A stretch of 8,832 nucleotides of DNA from an uncultured Lysobacter sp. Its GTDB lineage: Bacteria; Pseudomonadota; Gammaproteobacteria; Xanthomonadales; Xanthomonadaceae. Shown here one piece after another: positions 1 through 5,847 of the stretch. Under the pieces are notes generated by a model. That model was given only the letters and a program-made list of their open reading frames with translations. It was not told the origin of the DNA and made no database searches. Position numbers and translations under genes: made by a program. The first letter of the stretch is position 1, and every line of letters begins with the position of its first letter. The stretch is from contig CAMLID010000113.1 of NCBI GenBank assembly GCA_946480055.1, positions 1 through 8,832 on the forward strand, given 5' to 3'.

Positions 1-1120
1 CGAACTCGTTGTTGAACGCGGCCGCGCCGATCGGGCCGTCGAGCATGATTTCCAGGGCCGGGGCCATGCGCGGATTGAGCGTGCGCTCGCCTTCCCAGGG
101 TTGCGGCAGGGTCGGGATGCGCAGATGCGAGACGCTGAAGCCGCACAGGCCGGCCTTGGGACGTCCGCCGCGACCGGTCGCGCCTTCGTCGCGGATCTCG
201 CCGCCGTTGCCGGTGCTGGCGCCGGGGAACGGCGCGATCGCGGTCGGGTGGTTATGCGTTTCGACCTTGATGCAGAACGCCGACGGCGTTTCGGCTTCGG
301 CCAGGTAGGCGCCGCTGCCCGGCTGCGGGCGGAATCGCCGGCTCGGATAGCCTTCGACCACCGCGGCGTTGTCGCTGTACGCCGACAGCGTGTTCTCCGG
401 CGTCTGCGCGTGGGTGTGCTTGATCATCTTGAACAGCGAGCTGGTTTGCTCACGGCCGTCGATGGTCCAGGAGGCGTTGAAGATCTTGTGCCGGCAGTGC
501 TCGGAGTTGGCCTGCGCGAACATCATCAGTTCGACGTCGGCCGGGGCGCGGCCGAGCGCGGCGTAGCGCTCGCGCAGGTAGGCGATCTCGTCCTCGGCCA
601 GAGCCAGGCCGAGGCGCGCGTTGGCGTTCTCCAGCTGATCCAGCGCGATGCGTTCGAGCTCGCCGCGCGCGGGCACGGCGAACAGCGCCGCGGCGTCGTC
701 GCGCGCTTCCAGCAGCGATTGCGTCATCGGATCGTGCAGGGCCTTGGCCAGCGCGCCCTGGGTGGTGGCGTCGGCCGGCCAGCCGGACAGGTCGTAGCGG
801 GTGCCGCGCTCCACGCGCGCGACCGGTTGCCCGGCGCCGCGCAGCAGTTCGGTGGCCTTGCTGGCCCACGGCGACAGCGTGCCCAGGCGCGGGGTGACGT
901 AGCGCGAGACCGCACCGTCCGCACGCGCGGCGGCGTCCGGCTCGGCCTGCAGGATGCGGCGCAGGGTCTCGCCGTCGGGCTGCGCGCCGTCGTCGGGCCG
1001 GACCCAGTACACGGGCCAGGCGTCGATCAGGCGGACTTCGGGGTGAATGGCTTGCAGGCGGGCTTGGAGCCGTTCGCGGCGGAACGGAGACAGGGCCGAA
1101 AGGCCCTCGAGGACGATCAT
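1..1120 (-). CDS. purL: Phosphoribosylformylglycinamidine synthase, N-terminal part (runs off the left edge)
   Basis: This is the large single-chain FGAM synthase of purine biosynthesis. It converts FGAR, glutamine and ATP to FGAM in the cytoplasm. Only 373 codons lie in the window, starting at the ATG read from 1120 with protein start [13 protein letters not shown]; the family protein is about 1,300 residues. The visible part covers the PurS-like N-terminal domain, the linker and the first part of the AIRS-like synthetase domain. Recognisable motifs are [16 protein letters not shown] around residues 203-218 (Cys209), [10 protein letters not shown] around 285-294 (His289, His291), and the glycine-rich [19 protein letters not shown] at about 300-318. 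The glutaminase domain with its catalytic Cys would lie beyond the edge. The frame is open to base 1 with no defect. It lies 186 bp downstream of dsbC on the same strand, behind a stem-loop and with its own possible -10 element, so it is probably transcribed on its own. No strong Shine-Dalgarno precedes the start. Confidence 0.96.
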   Translation of the reverse strand, partial: MIVLEGLSALSPFRRERLQARLQAIHPEVRLIDAWPVYWVRPDDGAQPDGETLRRILQAEPDAAARADGAVSRYVTPRLGTLSPWASKATELLRGAGQPVARVERGTRYDLSGWPADATTQGALAKALHDPMTQSLLEARDDAAALFAVPARGELERIALDQLENANARLGLALAEDEIAYLRERYAALGRAPADVELMMFAQANSEHCRHKIFNASWTIDGREQTSSLFKMIKHTHAQTPENTLSAYSDNAAVVEGYPSRRFRPQPGSGAYLAEAETPSAFCIKVETHNHPTAIAPFPGASTGNGGEIRDEGATGRGGRPKAGLCGFSVSHLRIPTLPQPWEGERTLNPRMAPALEIMLDGPIGAAAFNNEF

Positions 1121-1151
1121 GTCCGGGGAACCGTGCAACGTCGGGCCCGGT

Positions 1152-1157
1152 ATTGTA
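1152..1157 (-). promoter_or_regulatory. Possible -10 element of the purL promoter
   Basis: Read on the minus strand the hexamer is TACAAT, one mismatch from TATAAT, within GGATACAATACC. It lies about 31 bases before the purL ATG, giving a leader of about 25 nt. I see no convincing -35 hexamer at 16-18 bp, so this rests on the -10 match and its position in the dsbC-purL gap. Confidence 0.4.
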
Positions 1158-1241
1158 TCCAAGCGCCCCCCTCTGCGCCGTTTTCGCTGTTCAGGACGCG
1201 ACTCGAGGGTTCGGACGCCCGCCGCACGGGGCCCGGAAACG

Positions 1242-1267
1242 ACGATGCCGCCTTGCGGCGGCATCGT
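1242..1267 (-). terminator. Stem-loop downstream of dsbC
   Basis: This is a perfect 11-bp inverted repeat, ACGATGCCGCC / GGCGGCATCGT, with a 4-base loop that reads GCAA (a GNRA-type tetraloop) on the minus strand. It lies 40 bases past the dsbC stop. The bases after the stem (CGTTTCC) form only a short T run, so it may be a weak intrinsic terminator or an mRNA 3'-end stabiliser. A second inverted repeat, GCCCGGCC-A-GGCCGGGC at 1278-1294, lies between it and the stop codon. Confidence 0.6.
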
Positions 1268-1306
1268 TTGCGGCGTCGCCCGGCCAGGCCGGGCGGGCTG
1301 CGGGGC

Positions 1307-2182
1307 TCAGGCCCCGCCGGCCGTGGTCGCCGGCACGGCGTCGACCGGGCCGGTCGCGGTCGGCTTGGCGCTGCCGTCGGCGGCCATCTTGTCCAGGGTC
1401 TCGCGCAGCGCCGCCGGAGGCACGTAGCCGCCGAGCTGGGTGCCGTCGGCGGCCAGGATCATCGGCGTGCCGGTCAGGCCCACGCGCTGGCCGACGTCGT
1501 ACTGCTGGGTGACGGAGTTCTTGCAGTTCTTGTTCGGGATCGCGTGGTCGCTCTTGGCGTCGGTCAGGGCCTTGCGGCGGTCCGGCGCGCACCACACCGA
1601 CACCATCTTGGTGAAGTCCTGGCTGCCGATGCCGGCGCGCGGGAAGGCGAGGTATTCGATCGCGATGCCCTGGCGGTTGTACTCGGCGATTTCGCTGTGC
1701 AGCTTGCGGCAGTAGCCGCATTCGACGTCGGTGAACACCGACACCGTGTATTTCGGATTGGCCGGCGCGAACACGATGCGCTCAGCCGCCGGGATCGCCT
1801 TGAGGGCTTCCTTGCGCATGCCGGCCAGGGCGACTTCGCTGAGGTTCTTCTTGGCGGTGGTATCGAACAGCGCGCCGCCGGAGCCGGGCAGGAACAGGTA
1901 GCGGCCGTCGTCGCTGACGTAGACCACCTGGCCGGACACGATCGCCTCGCGGAAGCCCGGCATCGGCGCGGCGCCGATGCGCTCGACGGTGACGCGCGAG
2001 TTCAGCACGCGGATCGCCTCGATCGCGCGCGCATCCGGCGTGCCGGCAGCGGCCTTGACCGCGGCGGGCTTGGCGGCGGTCGCCTGGGCCGTGGCGGCGT
2101 CGGCGGCAGCGGCGGGCTTGGGGGCCTCGGCGCAGGCCGACAGGCTGAGCGCTCCGAGCACGGCGAATAGGGCGTACTTCAT
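1307..2182 (-). CDS. dsbC: Thiol:disulfide interchange protein DsbC, probably a lipoprotein
   Basis: This periplasmic disulfide isomerase/reductase of the DsbC/DsbG thioredoxin-fold family corrects wrong disulfides and is normally kept reduced by DsbD. The protein is 291 residues. The start at 2182 was chosen because it gives a signal sequence and has AAGGA 8 bases upstream (2191-2195). Residues 1-16 form a signal peptide ending in the lipobox L-S-A-C with Cys17. An Ala/Lys/Pro-rich linker runs to about residue 48. The N-terminal dimerisation domain covers about 50-115 (VYVSDDGRYLF, FDTTAKKNLSE). The thioredoxin-like domain has CGYC at 155-158, a second Cys pair at 198 and 220 matching the structural disulfide of E. 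coli DsbC, and the cis-Pro loop GTP at 238-240. CGYC is the DsbC version; DsbG usually has CPYC. It lies downstream of xerD, separated by 369 bp. Upstream, TGCGACAAT (2244-2252 on the minus strand) is a weak extended -10 candidate. Confidence 0.94.
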   Translation of the reverse strand: MKYALFAVLGALSLSACAEAPKPAAAADAATAQATAAKPAAVKAAAGTPDARAIEAIRVLNSRVTVERIGAAPMPGFREAIVSGQVVYVSDDGRYLFLPGSGGALFDTTAKKNLSEVALAGMRKEALKAIPAAERIVFAPANPKYTVSVFTDVECGYCRKLHSEIAEYNRQGIAIEYLAFPRAGIGSQDFTKMVSVWCAPDRRKALTDAKSDHAIPNKNCKNSVTQQYDVGQRVGLTGTPMILAADGTQLGGYVPPAALRETLDKMAADGSAKPTATGPVDAVPATTAGGA

Positions 2183-2190
2183 CGATCGAG

Positions 2191-2195
2191 TCCTT
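2191..2195 (-). promoter_or_regulatory. Ribosome binding site of dsbC
   Basis: AAGGA on the minus strand, 8 bases before the ATG at 2182. It decides the start over an in-frame extension upstream to 2434, which would place the signal peptide inside the protein. Confidence 0.65.
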
Positions 2196-2420
2196 GTCTG
2201 GTTCACCGGGCGTTGGACCGCGCGGGGACGGAGTGGTTCACGGATTGTCGCACGGCTGCGGAACCGGGGCGGATCGCGGGCCGGGGCCGGGCCGCGCGAG
2301 CGCGACGGGGTTCGCGGTTTGGGGAACCGGGGGATACAGGGATTGGGGTCGGGGCGGCCGTCGTGGGCTGTGATGCTGGGCTTGGAATGGCTCACGCAGC
2401 CAGGCGAAACGCGCCGGGAT
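2196..2420. other. Non-coding xerD-dsbC spacer, dsbC-proximal part
   Basis: I see no gene here. The stretch is G-rich on the plus strand, with short irregular runs of the GGGGGATACAGGGATTGGGG kind near 2328-2347. Similar G-rich runs are common in intergenic DNA of Lysobacter-like genomes (from memory). It must hold the dsbC promoter if dsbC is not read through from xerD. Confidence 0.4.
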
Positions 2421-2533
2421 TTCAGACAGAGCACGCGGCAGTGCGCTGAAGGATGTGGCGATGCTGGTGCTCGAAGTGGCTCGTCCGGCCTGGCGCAGCG
2501 CGCCAGGCGTTCAGACAGAGCACGCGGCAGTGC
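2372..2533. repeat. Imperfect tandem duplication of about 89 bp between xerD and dsbC
   Basis: Two copies begin with GATGCTGG (2372 and 2460) and end with an identical 24-bp block at 2421-2444 and 2510-2533 (TTCAGACAGAGC... ending GCAGTGC). The sequence between is related but diverged (for example CGCGCCGGGAT versus GCGCCAGGCG before the identical block). The shared block is one arm of the stem-loop at 2513-2551, so part of the xerD 3' structure seems to have been copied 89 bp further downstream of xerD. Confidence 0.7.
2488..2508. repeat. 9-bp inverted repeat with 3-base loop
   Basis: GCCTGGCGC-AGC-GCGCCAGGC is a perfect stem-loop. It immediately follows the 2513-2551 hairpin in the direction of xerD transcription, so two hairpins in series close the xerD transcript. 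Confidence 0.6.
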
Positions 2534-2551
2534 CGCGTAAGCGCTCTGTCT
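2513..2551 (-). terminator. Long stem-loop abutting the xerD stop codon
   Basis: The outer arms AGACAGAGC / GCTCTGTCT (9 bp) and inner arms ACGCGGCA / TGCCGCGT (8 bp) enclose a single-base loop, with a 4-base bulge (AAGC at 2539-2542) on one side. The structure begins at the very next base after the xerD TGA. There is no clear T run after it, so it may act as a Rho-dependent or mRNA-stabilising end more than a classic intrinsic terminator. Confidence 0.55.
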
Positions 2552-3526
2552 TCACCCCCTCGGGTGGTGTTTGGCGTGCAGTTGCTTGAGCTGCTCGCGC
2601 GCCACCAGGGTGTAGATCTGGGTGGTCGACAGCGAGCTGTGGCCCAGCAGCATCTGCAGCGCGCGCAGGTCGGCGCCGTGGTTGAGCAGGTGGGTGGCGA
2701 AGCTGTGGCGCAGGCCGTGCGGGCTGATCCGGGCCGGGTCGATGCCGGCGACGGCCGCGTAGCGCTTCACCAGCAGCCAGAACTGCTGGCGGGTCGGCGC
2801 CCCCTCCTCGCCCGCACCGCCGATGAACAGAGGCTTCAAGGCCTGCTTGCCGGCCAGCGCCGGACGCGCTTCGGCCAGGTAACGCTCCAGCCAGTGCTGG
2901 GCTTCTTCGCCCAGCGGCACCAGACGCTCCTTGCCGCCCTTGCCGGTCACGCGCAGCACGCCCTGGCGCAGGTTGACCGCGGTCGCGGGCAGGTTGACCA
3001 GCTCGCTTACGCGCAGGCCGGCGGCGTACATCAATTCGAGCATGGCGCGGTCGCGCAGACCCTGCGGGGTGCCGATCTCGGGCGCGGCCAGCAGCGCTTC
3101 GATCTGGCTTTCCGCCAGCGCCTTGGGCAGCGAACGCGGCAGCCGCGGCGGCTCCAGCAACGCGGTCGGATCGTCGGCGCGTTCGCCGCGGCGCAGGCGC
3201 AGGGCGTAGAAGGCGCGCAGCGCCGACAGCAGGCGGGCGTTGCTGCGCGGCGAATAGCCTTCCTGGGTGCGCCAGGCCAGGTAATCGAACAGGGCCGCGC
3301 GATCGGCGCCGGCCAGACCGCCGTCGCGGCCGCTACGCCAGCGCGCCAGGCCTTCGAGATCGCGGCGGTAGCTGTCCAGGGTCTGTTGGGCGAGGCCGCT
3401 TTCGGCCCATATCGCATCCAGGAAGACCCGGATCGCCGCCTCGTCGGCGTCGGGCGGCGGCGGCAGCGACATCGCCAGACTGCGGCGCTCGGCGGGCGTG
3501 GTCTTGCGGGATTTCGGCGACGTCAT
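2552..3526 (-). CDS. xerD: Site-specific tyrosine recombinase XerD
   Basis: XerD works with XerC at the dif site to resolve chromosome dimers at cell division, under FtsK control. The protein is 324 residues from the ATG at 3526, compared with 298 in E. coli, and has a basic N-terminal extension of about 20 residues. An N-terminal SAM-like core-binding domain covers about 29-115. The catalytic domain carries the full tyrosine recombinase set: Arg172 (GLRVSEL), Lys196 (TGKGGKER), His270 and Arg273 ([12 protein letters not shown]), His296 ([12 protein letters not shown]) and nucleophile Tyr305. The C-terminus [12 protein letters not shown] is typical of XerD, which distinguishes it from XerC and from phage or integron integrases. 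GAGGGA about 10 bases upstream supports the start at 3526. An in-frame TTG at 3562 was not preferred, and an internal Met at residue 19 is possible. dsbC lies downstream, and the RDD gene diverges upstream. Confidence 0.95.
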   Translation of the reverse strand: MTSPKSRKTTPAERRSLAMSLPPPPDADEAAIRVFLDAIWAESGLAQQTLDSYRRDLEGLARWRSGRDGGLAGADRAALFDYLAWRTQEGYSPRSNARLLSALRAFYALRLRRGERADDPTALLEPPRLPRSLPKALAESQIEALLAAPEIGTPQGLRDRAMLELMYAAGLRVSELVNLPATAVNLRQGVLRVTGKGGKERLVPLGEEAQHWLERYLAEARPALAGKQALKPLFIGGAGEEGAPTRQQFWLLVKRYAAVAGIDPARISPHGLRHSFATHLLNHGADLRALQMLLGHSSLSTTQIYTLVAREQLKQLHAKHHPRG

Positions 3527-3570
3527 CGCGGCAGCGTCCCTCAGCCGGGCGCGGCGATGCAAGCCCGATC

Positions 3571-3596
3571 CGCATACGCGAGCGCTCGCGTATGCG
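3571..3596. repeat. Perfect 26-bp palindrome in the xerD/RDD divergent spacer
   Basis: The half-site is CGCATACGCGAGC, followed by its exact reverse complement with no spacer. It lies 45-70 bp upstream of the xerD ATG and about 47-72 bp upstream of the RDD gene. It could be an operator for a dimeric regulator, or a cruciform/hairpin element. Confidence 0.75.
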
Positions 3597-3625
3597 CGCG
3601 GTCGCGCTACGACCGCGACCGCGCG
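3595..3625. repeat. 12-bp inverted repeat with 7-base loop adjoining the palindrome
   Basis: CGCGCGGTCGCG and CGCGACCGCGCG flank a 7-base loop (CTACGAC). It overlaps the previous palindrome by two bases and ends 5 bases before the putative -10 of the RDD gene, so it covers the place where a -35 element would be. That position suits a repressor or activator site, but no regulator is identified. Confidence 0.65.
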
Positions 3626-3630
3626 ACGGC

Positions 3631-3643
3631 TATCCTGTTGCGA
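3631..3643 (+). promoter_or_regulatory. Putative -10 element giving a leaderless RDD transcript
   Basis: TATCCT at 3631-3636 is followed after 6 bases by the ATG of the RDD gene at 3643, so the predicted first transcribed base is the A of ATG. There is no Shine-Dalgarno in this space. No good -35 is present. Leaderless transcripts of this kind are known in several bacterial groups; the call here is inference from spacing. Confidence 0.5.
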
Positions 3644-4122
3644 TGAGCACCGAACACGCCGCCACGAACACGCCCGCCCGACCCGCCGCCCTGATGCCCT
3701 GGCGCCTGTTCGCGCTGTTCTACGATTTCTGGCCGGCGCTGGCGCTGTGGATGCTCGCGTCGGTGCTGTTCTCGGTCGGCTACACCCTGTCCGGGCACGA
3801 CGTGCACGAGAACATCGCCCCCTTTAGCGCGCTGCAATGGCTGCTGTGGCTGGTGTGCTGGGCGCTCACCGGCGCCTACGCCACGATCAGCTGGCGCCGC
3901 GGCGGCCAGACCCTGGGCATGCGGCCCTGGCGCCTGCGCCTGATCGCCGCCGACGGCGGCCGCCCGAGTTGGACGGCGCTGCTGATCCGCTACGGCGTCG
4001 GCACGTTGTCGCTGCTCGCCGCCGGAGCGGGCTTCTGGTGGGCCTGGCTGGATCGCGACCGCCTGACCTGGCACGACCGTGCCAGCGGGACGCGTTTGAT
4101 TCGGGCGCCGAAGCCGACCTGA
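3643..4122 (+). CDS. RDD family inner membrane protein
   Basis: This small membrane protein of 159 residues has the layout of the RDD family. The family signature is visible: R21 and D28 in [12 protein letters not shown] at the head of TM1, the loop motif [16 protein letters not shown] (85-100), and the C-terminal [12 protein letters not shown] (142-153). Membrane segments are about 30-48, 65-83 and 112-136. RDD proteins are of mostly unknown function; some have been linked to Na+/H+ exchange or stress, and nothing here decides the role. The ATG at 3643 is preferred over an in-frame upstream start near 3592, since that extension would run through the inverted repeats and lacks family similarity. 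The gene stands alone, divergent from xerD and convergent with lptG, and is probably leaderless. Confidence 0.88.
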   Translation: MSTEHAATNTPARPAALMPWRLFALFYDFWPALALWMLASVLFSVGYTLSGHDVHENIAPFSALQWLLWLVCWALTGAYATISWRRGGQTLGMRPWRLRLIAADGGRPSWTALLIRYGVGTLSLLAAGAGFWWAWLDRDRLTWHDRASGTRLIRAPKPT

Positions 4123-4131
4123 TCCGGGGAT

Positions 4132-4183
4132 GCGCGGCGGCGTGGCCGCGCGGCGATGCGGTTCGCCTGTGGCTCACCGCATC
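4132..4183 (+). terminator. Two hairpins after the RDD gene
   Basis: GCGCGGC-GGCGTG-GCCGCGC at 4132-4151 starts 10 bases after the RDD stop. A second inverted repeat, GATGCGGT / ACCGCATC at 4155-4162 and 4176-4183 with a 13-base loop, follows it. Neither is followed by a T run, so the terminator call is moderate at best. Confidence 0.4.
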
Positions 4184-4244
4184 CTACGAACTACGAGCTG
4201 TCTTCGTTCGAACGATTCCAGCAACGAACGAGTCGCCGCGCTTC

Positions 4245-4268
4245 GCAATTGCAATTGCAATTGCAATT
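4245..4268. repeat. Tandem hexamer repeat (GCAATT) x4
   Basis: Four exact copies of GCAATT lie in non-coding DNA between the convergent RDD and lptG genes. A/T content is locally far above the rest of the window. Because CAATTG is self-complementary, the array is also palindromic. It looks like a simple-sequence repeat; no reading frame of a real gene crosses it. Confidence 0.9.
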
Positions 4269-4280
4269 CGCCATTTTGAG

Positions 4281-4298
4281 GTTGCCGTTGCCGTTGTC
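4281..4298. repeat. Degenerate hexamer repeat (GTTGCC)2 GTTGTC
   Basis: This short three-unit repeat lies 12 bases after the GCAATT array and has the same period of six. It suggests that the spacer is prone to hexamer slippage. Confidence 0.6.
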
Positions 4299-4326
4299 GC
4301 GGCATTGAAATCCATAGCACCGCACT

Positions 4327-4560
4327 CACGAGAACACCCGTAGACCCGAAGGGCGGCGCGCAGGATGCGCGGCGTTTTTCGAAGGGACAGGGATGTCCCG
4401 TCGAAAAATCCCCGCGCACGCCCCGCACTCGCACGGGAGGGTTGTCTAGGCAAGCCCTTCTCTTTGGTTACTTTTGACCGAAGGGAATCCAGGCGGACTC
4501 TTGGGCTAGCAAGAGAAAGTGACCCGCACGCGCAGCGGGCGGAAGCCTTTGACCTAAGAA
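4327..4560. repeat. Structured intergenic element, probably a multicopy family repeat
   Basis: This is non-coding DNA with strong structure. At 4375-4408 the arms TTTTTCGA-GGGACA and TGTCCC-TCGAAAAA pair around a GGGA loop with one internal mismatch. At 4466-4474 and 4516-4524, GGTTACTTT pairs with AAAGTGACC (one G-T wobble), enclosing a second stem CTCTTG / CAAGAG at 4498-4503 and 4510-4515. I recognise phrases such as CTTCTCTTTGGTTACTTTT and AGAGAAAGTGACCCGC as recurring between genes in Xanthomonas, Stenotrophomonas and Lysobacter (memory, not searched). No convincing protein is encoded on either strand. Function is unknown; it could be a mobile non-autonomous repeat or a transcribed structure. 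Confidence 0.5.
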
Positions 4561-4592
4561 CCGAAACCTTCGCCGAACCTCGGAGTTCGCGG

Positions 4593-4614
4593 TCGCGGCT
4601 CACGCCGCTCCTAC
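4593..4614 (-). repeat. REP-like element, copy 1
   Basis: A 22-bp unit with core GCGGCTCACGCCGC (5-bp stem, TCAC loop). Read on the minus strand it begins GTAGGAGCGGC, the form of many REP sequences in Pseudomonas and xanthomonads. Such REPs are linked to RAYT (REP-associated tyrosine) transposases; none is in this window. Confidence 0.65.
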
Positions 4615-4656
4615 CCCAAGGCGACAGCGAATCGGGCGCAACCGCGGGGCTGGCAA

Positions 4657-4678
4657 TCGCGGCTCACGCCGCTCCCAC
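4657..4678 (-). repeat. REP-like element, copy 2
   Basis: This unit matches copy 1 at 21 of 22 positions and lies 64 bp away in the same orientation (GTGGGAGCGGC on the minus strand). It is 65 bases beyond the lptG stop, so its hairpin could protect or end the lptFG mRNA. Confidence 0.65.
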
Positions 4679-4743
4679 AGAAAGCATGAAGCCGATGCCG
4701 CAAGCGGATCGAGCAATCGCCACGCGCTCCAGCACCACGCTCC

Positions 4744-5847
4744 CTACCCCGAGCGTTTCTTGAACAAGAACGCCGACACACCGACCATGATCACCGTAGG
4801 CGTCAGGTACGCCAGGCGGAAATCGAACTTGTAGACGCTGGCCAGCTTCACGAACTGGGTCTGCAGCAGCCAGAAGCCCAAGGCGAACACGATGCCGATG
4901 AACAGGCGCTTGCCCATGCCGCCGCTGCGCAGCGCGCCGAACGAGAACGGAATCGCCGCCAGGCACAGGGCGAGCACGTTGATCGGGTAAAACCAGCGGC
5001 CCCAGTAGTGTTCTTCGAACTCGGCCGCTTCCAGGCCGTTGCGCTCGCGGTAGTCGATCGCGGCCGCCAGCGCGGTCGAGCTGAGGTAACGCGGGCGTTC
5101 GGAGCCGGCCATCAGCGCGGCGCCGTCGAGCTTGGACTCCCAGCGCTCCTGAGCGACATGGGTCTGGACCACCGATTTGGCGCCGAACGTGGTGCGGGTG
5201 ACGTCGCGCAGCGTCCAGCCGCCGGGGCGGTGTTCGGCGATGTGCGCGATCGCGGCCGACTTCAGGCGGCCGTCGTCGGCGAATTCGTAGAAGAACACGT
5301 CGCGCAGTTCCAGCCAGGTGTCCTTGCCGTTGCTGCGGTCCTGGCCGCTGCCGGCGTTGAGGATGAAGTCGCCTTCGCGCGCCCACAGGCCCGAGTACTG
5401 GGCCACGATCATATTCTTGGACTTGGCCGAGGCCTTGAGCGCTTCGGCGCCGCGCTGCGCCCACGGCGACAGGGTTTCGCCGTTGACCACCATCAGCAGG
5501 GTCAGAGTCGCCAGCGCGCCGGCCACGGCCAGGCTCAGGCGCCGGCGCGACAGCCCGACCGCGCGCAGCGCGGTGAGCTCGGAGGTCGCCGCGAGTTGGC
5601 CCAGCGCCATCAGCGCGCCGATCACCGCCGAGGTCGGGAACAGGGTGTAGGCGCGGCGCGGAATCGTATAGACCATGTAGGTCAGGGCCTGGGGCAGGCC
5701 GTAATTGCCTTTGCCGATGTCGCTGAGTTCGCTGCTGACGAAGTTCAGCATCACGTCCAGGCCCATCAGCACCGTCCAGGTCAGCAGCACCGTGCCCAGC
5801 ACGACGCGGCCGACGTAGAGGTCGTGGATCTTCGGGAAGGGCTTCAT
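4744..5847 (-). CDS. lptG: LPS export ABC transporter permease LptG
   Basis: LptG pairs with LptF and two LptB ATPases in the inner membrane to extract lipopolysaccharide and pass it to LptC. The protein is 367 residues, close to the E. coli length of 360. The layout fits the YjgP/YjgQ family: TM segments at about 12-36, 64-84 and 103-124, a periplasmic beta-jellyroll domain from about 130 to 280, and TM segments at about 284-305, 312-332 and 346-363. The cytoplasmic coupling region that contacts LptB is ATSELTALRAVGLSRRRL (87-104). The N-terminus [14 protein letters not shown] and its position after LptF separate LptG from LptF. The ATG at 5847 overlaps the lptF TGA as ATGA, with GAAGG at 5855-5859, so the two are translationally coupled. 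The gene ends in TAG and converges with the RDD gene. Confidence 0.95.
   Translation of the reverse strand: MKPFPKIHDLYVGRVVLGTVLLTWTVLMGLDVMLNFVSSELSDIGKGNYGLPQALTYMVYTIPRRAYTLFPTSAVIGALMALGQLAATSELTALRAVGLSRRRLSLAVAGALATLTLLMVVNGETLSPWAQRGAEALKASAKSKNMIVAQYSGLWAREGDFILNAGSGQDRSNGKDTWLELRDVFFYEFADDGRLKSAAIAHIAEHRPGGWTLRDVTRTTFGAKSVVQTHVAQERWESKLDGAALMAGSERPRYLSSTALAAAIDYRERNGLEAAEFEEHYWGRWFYPINVLALCLAAIPFSFGALRSGGMGKRLFIGIVFALGFWLLQTQFVKLASVYKFDFRLAYLTPTVIMVGVSAFLFKKRSG

Noticed and set aside
101..2170. Long plus-strand open frame antisense to purL and dsbC
   Set aside because: It is the mirror of real genes in high-GC DNA. It is rich in Arg, Gly and Ala with no recognisable domain, and purL and dsbC on the minus strand are unmistakable.
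2183..2434. N-terminal extension of dsbC
   Set aside because: It would bury the signal peptide 84 residues inside the protein, and the sequence is Arg/Pro-rich non-coding type.
3527..3562. N-terminal extension of xerD from a TTG at 3562
   Set aside because: TTG is a rare start, and the ATG at 3526 has a Shine-Dalgarno-like GAGGGA.
4375..4408. Bidirectional intrinsic terminator for the RDD gene and lptG
   Set aside because: On both strands the T run is in the 5' arm of the stem and A residues follow the hairpin, the reverse of an intrinsic terminator.
4245..4678. CRISPR array
   Set aside because: Repeats are hexamers or two lone 22-bp units. There is no regular repeat-spacer pattern and no cas gene.
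4184..4763. Several short frames on both strands in the repeat-rich spacer
   Set aside because: They run through hexamer arrays, hairpins and REP units and have no domain or ribosome binding site support.
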